Shown here: piece by piece, positions 1-5,067 of the stretch
Numbering within the stretch: the stretch's first letter is position 1
How the letters are laid out: every line of letters starts with the position of its first letter
Assembly: GCA_910586575.1 (NCBI GenBank)
Contig: CAJUJQ010000186.1
Location: forward strand, 1-5,067
From: an uncultured Clostridia bacterium
GTDB lineage: Bacteria > Bacillota > Clostridia > Oscillospirales > Butyricicoccaceae
Direction of reading: 5' to 3'
Length of the DNA stretch: 5,067 nt
Notes under the pieces: generated by a model
The model's database searches: none
What the model was told of the DNA's origin: nothing
Seen by the model: the letters and a program-made list of their open reading frames with translations, nothing else
Made by a program: the position numbers and the translations under genes

Positions 1-1493
1 CCAAGGGCACTTGGGCGGGAAAGAAATTTGAACTGATCGACTGGCAGGAGCAGATCGTCCGCGACCTTTTCGGCATCTTAAAGCCCAACGGTTACCGGCA
101 GTTCAACACGGCCTATATTGAGATAGCCAAAAAACAAGGTAAAAGCGAGCTGGCGGCAGCTGTGGCGCTCCTGCTCTGCTGCGGCGACGGCGAGGAACGC
201 GCCGAGGTGTACGGCTGCGCCGCTGATCGGCAACAGGCTACCATCGTTTTTGACGTGGCTGCGGATATGGTTAGGATGTGTCCGGCACTGAATAAGCGGG
301 TTAAAATTCTCGCATCGCAAAAGCGGATTATCTACACGCCGACCAATTCATTCTACCAAGTTTTGAGCGCGGAGGCATATTCCAAGCACGGCTTCAACAT
401 ACACGGCGTGGTCTTTGACGAGCTTCACACGCAGCCGAACCGGAAACTGTTTGATGTCATGACCAAAGGCTCCGGCGATGCCCGAATGCAGCCGCTGTAT
501 TTTCTGATCACAACGGCGGGAACAGATACACATTCCATCTGCTACGAGACACACCAGAAAGCGAAAGACATCTTGGACGGGCGAAAAATTGATCCCACTT
601 TCTACCCTGTCATTTACGGCGCGGACGAGGCGGACGATTGGACAGACCCAGCAGTCTGGAAAAAGGCGAATCCGTCTTTAAACATCACGGTTGGAATTGA
701 CAAGGTGAAAGCCGCCTGCGAGTCGGCAAAGCAAAACCCCGGCGAGGAGAACAGTTTCCGGCAGCTGCGTTTGAATCAATGGGTGAAACAGGCTGTCCGT
801 TGGATGCCGATGGAAAAACGGGACGCCTGCGCTTTCCCTATGGACGAGGAGGAACTGGAAGGGCGCGTTTGCTACGGTGGTCTTGACCTTTCGAGCACTA
901 CCGATATCACCGCTTTTGTGCTGGTGTTCCCGCCACTGGACGAGGAAGGAAAATACAGCGTCCTCCCCTACTTCTGGATTCCCGAGGAGGCAATCGACCT
1001 CCGTGTCCGGCGTGACCATGTTCCTTATGATGTGTGGGAGCGACAAGGTTTTCTGCAAACCACCGAGGGCAACGTGGTCCACTACGGCTACATTGAGAAA
1101 TTCATTGAGCGGCTGGGTGAGCGGTTCAACATCCGGGAAATCGCCTTTGACCGCTGGGGTGCTGTCCAAATGGTGCAAAACCTTGAGGGCATGGGCTTTA
1201 CCGTAGTTCCCTTCGGGCAGGGCTTCAAGGATATGTCCCCGCCGACAAAAGAACTGATGAAGCTGACGCTGGAACGGAAAATCGCGCACGGCGGGCATCC
1301 CGTCCTTCGGTGGATGATGGACAATATCTACATTCGTACCGATCCGGCGGGCAACATCAAAGCAGACAAGGAGAAATCCACGGAGAAAATCGACGGCGCG
1401 ATTGCTACGATTATGGCGCTTGACCGCGCGATACGCTGTGGAAACGAGGCATCCGAGAGCGTATATGATTCTCGCGGATTGCTGGTATTTTAG
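1..1493 (+). CDS. terL: Phage terminase large subunit, HK97-like Terminase_1 family (5' partial)
   Basis: DNA-packaging motor: an N-terminal ATPase translocates DNA through the portal and a C-terminal RNase H-like nuclease cuts the concatemer. The reading frame is open from base 3 (first complete codon) to TAG at 1491-1493, giving about 496 residues in the window; I expect some tens of N-terminal residues to be missing. Visible motifs in order: Walker A AKKQGKS (126-146), Walker B VVFDE (408-422) and a coupling-type LITTAG soon after. The nuclease acidic residues are the Asp in GGLDLSSTTD (885-887), the Asp in AFDRWGA (1149-1151) and the Asp in KIDGAIA (1392-1394). All key residues are present, so it looks functional. 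The GTG at 162 is internal: it lies downstream of Walker A and has no ribosome binding site, so it should not be used as the start. The portal gene follows after 21 bases. The small terminase subunit would be expected just upstream, outside the window. Confidence 0.96.
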   Translation, partial: KGTWAGKKFELIDWQEQIVRDLFGILKPNGYRQFNTAYIEIAKKQGKSELAAAVALLLCCGDGEERAEVYGCAADRQQATIVFDVAADMVRMCPALNKRVKILASQKRIIYTPTNSFYQVLSAEAYSKHGFNIHGVVFDELHTQPNRKLFDVMTKGSGDARMQPLYFLITTAGTDTHSICYETHQKAKDILDGRKIDPTFYPVIYGADEADDWTDPAVWKKANPSLNITVGIDKVKAACESAKQNPGEENSFRQLRLNQWVKQAVRWMPMEKRDACAFPMDEEELEGRVCYGGLDLSSTTDITAFVLVFPPLDEEGKYSVLPYFWIPEEAIDLRVRRDHVPYDVWERQGFLQTTEGNVVHYGYIEKFIERLGERFNIREIAFDRWGAVQMVQNLEGMGFTVVPFGQGFKDMSPPTKELMKLTLERKIAHGGHPVLRWMMDNIYIRTDPAGNIKADKEKSTEKIDGAIATIMALDRAIRCGNEASESVYDSRGLLVF

Positions 1494-1494
1494 C

Positions 1495-1502
1495 AGAAAG
1501 GA
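1495..1502 (+). promoter_or_regulatory. Ribosome binding site of the portal gene
   Basis: AGAAAGGA lies between the terminase stop and the portal gene. It abuts the ATG at 1503 with no spacer, which would not allow normal initiation there, but lies 12 bases before the in-frame ATG at 1515. The site therefore favours 1515 as the start, although the spacing is on the long side. Confidence 0.6.
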
Positions 1503-1514
1503 ATGTGGTATTCT

Positions 1515-2774
1515 ATGGGGGTTTTGAGAGGATTGTTTCGGAGCAGGGATAAGCCCGAAAACCGGACTGTGGGAAGCAGCTACGCATTTTATCTTGGCAG
1601 CAGTTCGGCGGGAAAAGCGGTGACGGAGCGCTCGGCAATGCAAATGACGGCGGTGTACGCCTGTGTGCGCATTCTGTCAGAAGCTATCGCGGGGCTGCCG
1701 TTGCACCTGTATCAGCGTAACACGGAGGGTGGCAAAGAGAAGGCAATAAATCATCCTTTATACAGGCTTCTGCACGACGAGCCGAACCCGGAAATGAGTT
1801 CCTTTGTGTTCCGGGAAACGCTTATGACGCACCTTCTGCTTTGGGGCAACGCCTACTCGCAAATTATCCGAAACGGAAAAGGTGAAATCGTAGCGCTGTA
1901 TCCGCTGATGCCGAATAAAATGAGCGTCAACCGGGACGCAAACGGGCGGCTTTACTACGAATACACGCGCTCAACTGAAGAAGCCCCAATCATGAAAGGT
2001 TCCACAGTTCGGCTGAGTCCGGCTGATGTGCTGCATATTCCGGGACTCGGCTTTGATGGTCTGGTTGGCTACTCGCCTATCGCCATGGCGAAAAACGCCA
2101 TCGGGCTTGCCATTGCTACAGAGGAGTATGGCTCTAAATTCTTCGCCAACGGCGCACAGCCAAGCGGCGTCCTGGAGCATCCGGGAACGCTGAAAGACCC
2201 AAGCCGCGTGAGGGACAGCTGGCAGTCTACTTTTGGCGGCAGCGGTAATGCCAATAAAGTAGCAGTTTTAGAAGAAGGTATGAAATATACGCCCATCTCC
2301 ATCTCGCCGGAACAGGCGCAATTCCTCGAAACGCGAAAATTTCAAATCAATGAAATTGCTCGAATTTTCCGAGTGCCGCCTCACATGGTAGGCGATCTGG
2401 AAAAGTCGAGCTTTTCAAATATAGAGCAGCAGTCGTTGGAGTTTGTGAAATACACGCTCGACCCGTGGGTCGTGCGCTGGGAGCAGTCCATTCAGCGGAC
2501 GCTTTTGCGTCCCGAGGAAAAACAGGATTATTTTGTGAAATTTAACGTGGAAGGACTGCTCCGGGGCGATTATCAAAGCCGCATGAACGGTTACGCAACT
2601 GCAAGACAAAACGGCTGGATGTCAGCAAAGGATATCCGGGAGCTGGAAAACCTCGACCGTATCCCAGCCGAGGACGGCGGCGATTTGTACCTCATTAACG
2701 GCAATATGACAAAGCTATCCGATGCCGGAATTTTTGCGACGGAGACGAGAAAGGAGGATTCGAGTGAAAAATAA
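1515..2774 (+). CDS. Phage portal protein, HK97 family (Phage_portal)
   Basis: Forms the ring at one capsid vertex through which DNA enters and leaves, and on which the terminase and head-tail connectors dock. From ATG 1515 it is 419 residues (MGVLRGLF...), normal for HK97-type portals. Family signatures: TAVYACVRILSEAIAGLPLH starting at residue 45, LLLWGNAYSQI around W110, DVLHIPGLGFDGLVGYSPI in the middle, FFANGAQPSGVL, and QINEIARIFRVPPH at 277-290 followed by MVGDLEKSSFSNIEQQ. This last stretch is among the most conserved in the family. An in-frame ATG at 1503 would add MWYS, but AGAAAGGA directly abuts it, so I prefer 1515; the choice is not certain. The charged C-terminal tail (ETRKEDSSEK) ends inside the protease gene, an 11-base overlap that suggests translational coupling. 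No frameshift or truncation is visible. Confidence 0.95.
   Translation: MGVLRGLFRSRDKPENRTVGSSYAFYLGSSSAGKAVTERSAMQMTAVYACVRILSEAIAGLPLHLYQRNTEGGKEKAINHPLYRLLHDEPNPEMSSFVFRETLMTHLLLWGNAYSQIIRNGKGEIVALYPLMPNKMSVNRDANGRLYYEYTRSTEEAPIMKGSTVRLSPADVLHIPGLGFDGLVGYSPIAMAKNAIGLAIATEEYGSKFFANGAQPSGVLEHPGTLKDPSRVRDSWQSTFGGSGNANKVAVLEEGMKYTPISISPEQAQFLETRKFQINEIARIFRVPPHMVGDLEKSSFSNIEQQSLEFVKYTLDPWVVRWEQSIQRTLLRPEEKQDYFVKFNVEGLLRGDYQSRMNGYATARQNGWMSAKDIRELENLDRIPAEDGGDLYLINGNMTKLSDAGIFATETRKEDSSEK
2751..2757 (+). promoter_or_regulatory. Ribosome binding site of the protease gene (decides a GTG start)
   Basis: A full AAGGAGG inside the 3' end of the portal gene lies 6 bases before GTG 2764. This ideal spacing selects the GTG. 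The in-frame ATG at 2722, which would add 14 residues rich in arginine (MPEFLRRRRERRIR), has no comparable site and is probably not used. Confidence 0.85.
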
Positions 2775-3465
2775 GAAGTTTTGGAATTGGAAGAACCAAG
2801 CAGACGGCGAAAGGATTCTTGAACTGAACGGCACAATCGCCGAAGAAAGCTGGTTTGACGACGATGTCACTCCGGCGATGTTCAAGGAGGAATTGTTCGC
2901 GGGCAGCGGCCCCATTACGGTGTGGATCAATTCTCCTGGCGGGGACTGTATCGCGGCAAGCCAAATTTACACCATGCTGATGGACTACAAGGGTGATGTG
3001 ACCGTTAAAATTGACGGCATCGCAGCGAGTGCGGCATCGGTGGTGGCTATGGCGGGGACAACGGTTTCAATGGCTCCCACAGGGTTAATGATGATTCACA
3101 ATCCCGCCACTGTAGCGTTCGGCGACCATGTGGACATGGAAAAGGCGATTGATATGCTCTCCGAAGTGAAGGAGTCCATCATCAATGCCTATGAAATCAA
3201 GACAGGACTGCCGAGAAAGCAGCTTGCCCGCATGATGGACGACACCACTTGGATGAACGCCAAGAAAGCCGTGGAGCTTGGTTTCGCGGACGGCATTCTG
3301 ACGGACGGTGAGCGCAAATCTGCGCCGAGCGATGAGGGCTACGAGTTCGCCGCTTCTGCGGTAGAACGCGCCTTGGTCAATAAAATTTCCGCAAAGGTGA
3401 GGACAAAACCCACTGGTCGCTCCGTAGATGAGCTGCGGGCGGCACTGTACAAGAAACTACTTTAA
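2764..3465 (+). CDS. ClpP-like prohead (capsid maturation) protease
   Basis: Serine protease of the ClpP/crotonase fold that is packaged in the procapsid and removes the N-terminal delta domain of the capsid protein. From GTG 2764 it has 233 residues, typical for phage ClpP-like proteases. Seen: the ClpP-type strand and oxyanion region VWINSPGGD (about 53-61), the nucleophile Ser89 in DGIAASAASVVAMAG, His112 in LMMIHNPA, and the helix plus WMNAKKAVELGFADGIL near 163-180. The third catalytic residue is less clear: Asp159 and Asp160 in MMDDTTWM are near, but a by-eye alignment to ClpP puts Thr161 at the usual Asp position. The C-terminal 45 residues form a short charged extension. Its place between portal and capsid genes is the standard one for the maturation protease and argues against a housekeeping ClpP. 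It overlaps the portal gene by 11 bases. Confidence 0.93.
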   Translation: MKNKKFWNWKNQADGERILELNGTIAEESWFDDDVTPAMFKEELFAGSGPITVWINSPGGDCIAASQIYTMLMDYKGDVTVKIDGIAASAASVVAMAGTTVSMAPTGLMMIHNPATVAFGDHVDMEKAIDMLSEVKESIINAYEIKTGLPRKQLARMMDDTTWMNAKKAVELGFADGILTDGERKSAPSDEGYEFAASAVERALVNKISAKVRTKPTGRSVDELRAALYKKLL

Positions 3466-3470
3466 GGAGG
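3464..3470 (+). promoter_or_regulatory. Ribosome binding site of the major capsid gene
   Basis: AAGGAGG overlaps the protease stop codon (TAA 3463-3465). It is followed by an A/T-rich 10-base spacer, ATTTTTTACC, before ATG 3481. A strong site with an unstructured spacer fits the high translation expected of a capsid gene. The T-run is not preceded by a stem, so it is not a terminator. Confidence 0.85.
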
Positions 3471-3480
3471 ATTTTTTACC

Positions 3481-4674
3481 ATGACGATCACTGAAATGAG
3501 AAACAAGCGGGCGGCGCTCTGGAACACCATGGAGGGCTTTCTCAATACACACAGAAATGACATGGGCGTGCTGTCCGCCGAGGACGACGCGACCTACACG
3601 AAGATGGAGCGCGACCTGGACGCTATGACCAACGAGATCAAGCGCATGGAACGCCGGGACGCAATCGAAGCGGAGCTGAACAAGCCCGTGAACACGCCGA
3701 TCACCGAGACGCCGGACAAGGGCGCGGGGCTGAAGCCGGAGAAAATGGGGCGTGCTTCCGACGCTTACAAAGAGGACTTCGACCGCCATCTTCGCGGCAG
3801 GGCGCTCCTGCACAATGTCCTTTCCGAAGGCGTGGACGCGGACGGCGGTTTCCTTGTGCCGGAGGATTTCGAGCGCGACATCGTGAGTGCGCTGGATGAG
3901 GAGAACGTGATCCGTTCCCTTGCCAAGGTAATCACCACACAGCACGAGCGCAAGATTCCCATTGCGACCGGGCACTCCACCGCACAGTGGACGGCGGAGA
4001 ATGCGGCGTACACCGAGAGCAATCCATCCTTTGGTCAGAAGCAGATCGATGCTTTCAAATTGACAGACTTGTGCCGCGTCAGCGTGGAGCTTTTGCAGGA
4101 TTCCGCTTTCGATATCGAGGACTACCTTATGAAGGAGTTTGCGAGAGCCTTTGGCATCGCCGAGGAGGAAGCGTTCTGCGTGGGCACGGGCACGAACCAG
4201 CCCACGGGCATTTTCACGGCGAAGGGCGGCACGGTCGGCGTTACGGCGGCAAGTGCGACTGCCATCACGGTGGACGAGGTTATCAGCCTTGTGTACGCGC
4301 TGAAGTCTCCCTATCGCAGAAACGCAAAGTTTTTGATGCACGACGCGACCGTTTCCCTGCTCCGCAAGCTGAAGGACAGCAACGGCGTGTATCTGTGGCA
4401 GCCGTCTGTCCAGGCAGGAGAACCTGACCGGCTGCTGGGCTACGAGATTTACACCTCGCCCTATGTCCCGACCGCCGCAGCGGGTGCGCTGACGGTTGCT
4501 TTTGGCGATTTCAAAAACTACTGGATTGGCGACCGCGCGGGGCGTACCGTTCAGCGCTTGAACGAGTTGTACGCCACCAACGGCCAGATCGGCTACGTGG
4601 CGACCGAGCGCGTGGATGGCAAGGTGATTCTGCCGGAGGGCATCCAGCTTCTGAAAATGAAGGCCGGAACGTAA
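3481..4674 (+). CDS. Major capsid protein, HK97 fold, with N-terminal delta (scaffold) domain
   Basis: Main shell protein of the head, 397 residues, in the normal range for the Phage_capsid (HK97 gp5) family. Residues 1 to about 70 are highly charged and helical (TKMERDLDAMTNEIKRMERR), consistent with the coiled-coil delta domain that acts as built-in scaffold. No separate scaffold gene is present. A linker rich in Pro, Thr and Lys follows, then the start of the mature shell domain around DADGGFLVPEDF (119-130). By analogy with HK97, cleavage by the upstream protease would fall near residues 105-115. The extended-loop region is about 157-190 (AQWTAENAAYTESNPSFGQ), followed by a conserved helix (LCRVSVELLQDS) and EEEAFCVGTGTNQPTGIF. 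A by-eye alignment puts Tyr177 where HK97 has its cross-link Lys169, so covalent chainmail of that type is unlikely. The start has a strong ribosome binding site. The gene looks more GC-rich than the portal gene. Confidence 0.95.
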   Translation: MTITEMRNKRAALWNTMEGFLNTHRNDMGVLSAEDDATYTKMERDLDAMTNEIKRMERRDAIEAELNKPVNTPITETPDKGAGLKPEKMGRASDAYKEDFDRHLRGRALLHNVLSEGVDADGGFLVPEDFERDIVSALDEENVIRSLAKVITTQHERKIPIATGHSTAQWTAENAAYTESNPSFGQKQIDAFKLTDLCRVSVELLQDSAFDIEDYLMKEFARAFGIAEEEAFCVGTGTNQPTGIFTAKGGTVGVTAASATAITVDEVISLVYALKSPYRRNAKFLMHDATVSLLRKLKDSNGVYLWQPSVQAGEPDRLLGYEIYTSPYVPTAAAGALTVAFGDFKNYWIGDRAGRTVQRLNELYATNGQIGYVATERVDGKVILPEGIQLLKMKAGT

Positions 4675-4675
4675 G

Positions 4676-4683
4676 AAAGGAGG
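4676..4683 (+). promoter_or_regulatory. Ribosome binding site of the head-tail connector gene
   Basis: AAAGGAGG just after the capsid stop (TAA 4672-4674) lies 11 bases before ATG 4695. The following GGCGGCGG makes the spacer GC-rich, unlike the A/T-rich spacer of the capsid gene, and part of it could pair with GCCGCCCT at 4761-4768 inside the gene. Confidence 0.75.
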
Positions 4684-4694
4684 GCGGCGGTCAG

Positions 4695-4967
4695 ATGATA
4701 TCATTGGATGAAATGAATAACTATTTGCGAGTGGATTTCACGGATGACGACCAGCTGATTGCCGCCCTTTTGTCCTCGGCTGGAACGCTTTGTATGGACA
4801 TTTTGCGGACAGATGATGTGTCCGTGCTGGAAAACTGCGGGAACGGCAAAATTGCAGTGATGTATACGGTTGCCTATCTGTATGCGCACAGAGAAGAAGC
4901 AGACCATCACGCGCTTACCTTGACGCTTCGTTCCCTCCTTTCCGGTTCGAGAAAGGAGGGATTCTGA
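4695..4967 (+). CDS. Head-tail connector protein, gp6-like (phage_gp6 / Phage_connect family)
   Basis: Small protein of 90 residues expected to form a ring under the portal in the neck, the first layer added after DNA packaging. Family-like features are the opening MISLDEMNNYLRVDFTDDD, a helix rich in Leu and Ala (QLIAALLSSAGTL), the helix GKIAVMYTVAYLYAHREEAD, and the end LTLRSLLSGSRKEGF. This is the usual layout of HK97 gp6-like connectors: an N-terminal YLR(I/V)D motif and a C-terminal L..LL....R.E.F end. Size and position directly after the capsid gene agree. ATG 4695 is chosen because the family motif begins a few residues later and a Shine-Dalgarno site precedes it. The last codons double as a hairpin and as the ribosome binding site of the next gene, and the TGA stop seems to overlap that gene's start. 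Confidence 0.88.
   Translation: MISLDEMNNYLRVDFTDDDQLIAALLSSAGTLCMDILRTDDVSVLENCGNGKIAVMYTVAYLYAHREEADHHALTLTLRSLLSGSRKEGF
4932..4961 (+). promoter_or_regulatory. Hairpin sequestering the ribosome binding site of the adaptor gene
   Basis: CCCTCCTTTC (4933-4942) and GAAAGGAGGG (4951-4960) are perfect reverse complements separated by an 8-base loop. T4932 and A4961 add an eleventh pair. The right arm is the only Shine-Dalgarno site for the next gene, so the folded mRNA would hide it. Ribosomes translating the connector gene to its TGA at 4965-4967 would melt the stem, giving translational coupling. No T-run follows the stem, so it is not an intrinsic terminator. The inverted repeat is seen directly; its regulatory role is inferred. 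Confidence 0.6.
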
Positions 4968-5067
4968 CGGATATCGGACGTTTGAATGTAAAAATCACGG
5001 TACAAAAGAGCGCTGTCACGGTTGATGAAATCGGAAACTACAAGGCAGAATGGCAGGATTTTTACAC
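4964..5067 (+). CDS. Head-tail adaptor (Phage_H_T_join-like), N-terminal part only
   Basis: The frame from 4964 reads (L/M)TDIGRLNVKITVQKSAVTVD followed by EIGNYKAEWQDFYT and runs off the window, so about 34 residues are visible. The pattern IGRLN.(K/R)ITVQK, a short turn, then (D)E.GN....W.D.YT is typical of the start of siphovirus head-tail adaptors (SPP1 gp16 / Phage_H_T_join type). These proteins form the stopper or adaptor layer below the gp6-like connector, and the position immediately after that gene agrees. The start is unusual. No in-frame ATG or GTG lies near the strong AAAGGAGG at 4952-4959. CTG 4964, overlapping the connector stop as CTGA, is the closest candidate, with a short 4-base spacer. 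TTG 4982 is the only other near option and would remove the conserved DIGR. Confidence 0.78.
   Translation, partial: MTDIGRLNVKITVQKSAVTVDEIGNYKAEWQDFY

Noticed and set aside
162..164. GTG as start of the terminase
   Set aside because: The frame is open to the window edge, and Walker A lies upstream of this codon at 126-146, so the true start is outside the window.
678..1643. 321-codon open frame on the - strand across the terminase and the portal start
   Set aside because: It runs opposite to a terminase with all catalytic motifs intact, has no recognisable motif, and crosses the terminase-portal boundary. I treat it as a shadow frame.
2722..2763. ATG 2722 as start of the protease, adding an Arg-rich 14-residue N-terminus
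   Set aside because: AAGGAGG at 2751-2757 is ideally spaced for GTG 2764, and the extra residues overlap the portal gene deeply and look like out-of-frame portal sequence.
3464..3480. T-run ATTTTTT before the capsid gene as a terminator
   Set aside because: There is no inverted repeat before it; it is the spacer of the capsid ribosome binding site.
3987..4427. 146-codon + strand frame nested in the capsid gene
   Set aside because: Composition (Gly, Arg, His rich) is typical of an out-of-frame reading of a GC-rich gene, I saw no good ribosome binding site before it, and the host frame is a conserved capsid protein.
3457..4704. 415-codon open frame on the - strand covering the whole capsid gene
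   Set aside because: The + strand capsid frame has clear family motifs and a strong ribosome binding site. The antisense product resembles no family I know, is rich in Arg, His and Val in the manner of shadow frames, and follows from the codon bias of the capsid gene.
4932..4966. Intrinsic transcription terminator at the connector-adaptor junction
   Set aside because: The stem is strong but is followed by ATTCTGACGG with no U-run, and the next structural gene continues immediately, so a translational role fits better.
1..5067. A defence, anti-defence or other new accessory system in the window
   Set aside because: Every open stretch is taken up by standard head-morphogenesis genes with gaps of about 21 bases or less, leaving no room for cargo genes.

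Overview
This window is a piece of the head-morphogenesis module of a tailed phage or prophage with an HK97-type head (Caudoviricetes, most likely siphovirus-like). All genes lie on the + strand in the canonical order: terminase large subunit (5' end cut by the window), portal, ClpP-like prohead protease, major capsid protein, small gp6-like head-tail connector, and the first ~35 codons of a head-tail adaptor cut by the right edge. The host is probably a Gram-positive Firmicute, with Clostridia as my best guess. The reasons are the very strong AAGGAGG-type Shine-Dalgarno sites before most genes, GTG start use, moderate GC, and protein sequences that resemble Clostridia prophage homologs. The sequence alone does not show whether this is an integrated prophage or a free phage genome.

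Layout: 1-1493 terminase; 1515-2774 portal; 2764-3465 protease (overlaps the portal end by 11 bases); 3481-4674 capsid; 4695-4967 connector; 4964-5067 adaptor (partial, apparently overlapping the connector stop by 4 bases). Gaps are at most about 21 bases and hold only ribosome binding sites. I see no promoter, intrinsic terminator, tRNA, CRISPR, insertion sequence or attachment site. The genes look like one polycistronic late operon transcribed from upstream of the window.

How the genes work together: the capsid protein, with an N-terminal scaffold-like delta domain fused in, assembles on the portal into a procapsid. The protease is packaged inside and trims the delta domain. The terminase docks on the portal, pumps DNA in with its ATPase and cuts it with its RNase H-like nuclease. 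The connector and adaptor then close the portal and provide the tail attachment site.

I do not see an undescribed biological system here; gene content and order are textbook. The most interesting non-coding signal is a perfect 11-bp inverted repeat (4932-4961) at the end of the connector gene. Its right arm is the ribosome binding site of the adaptor gene, which itself seems to lack an ATG/GTG start and may begin at a CTG within CTGA. This looks like a translational-coupling switch.
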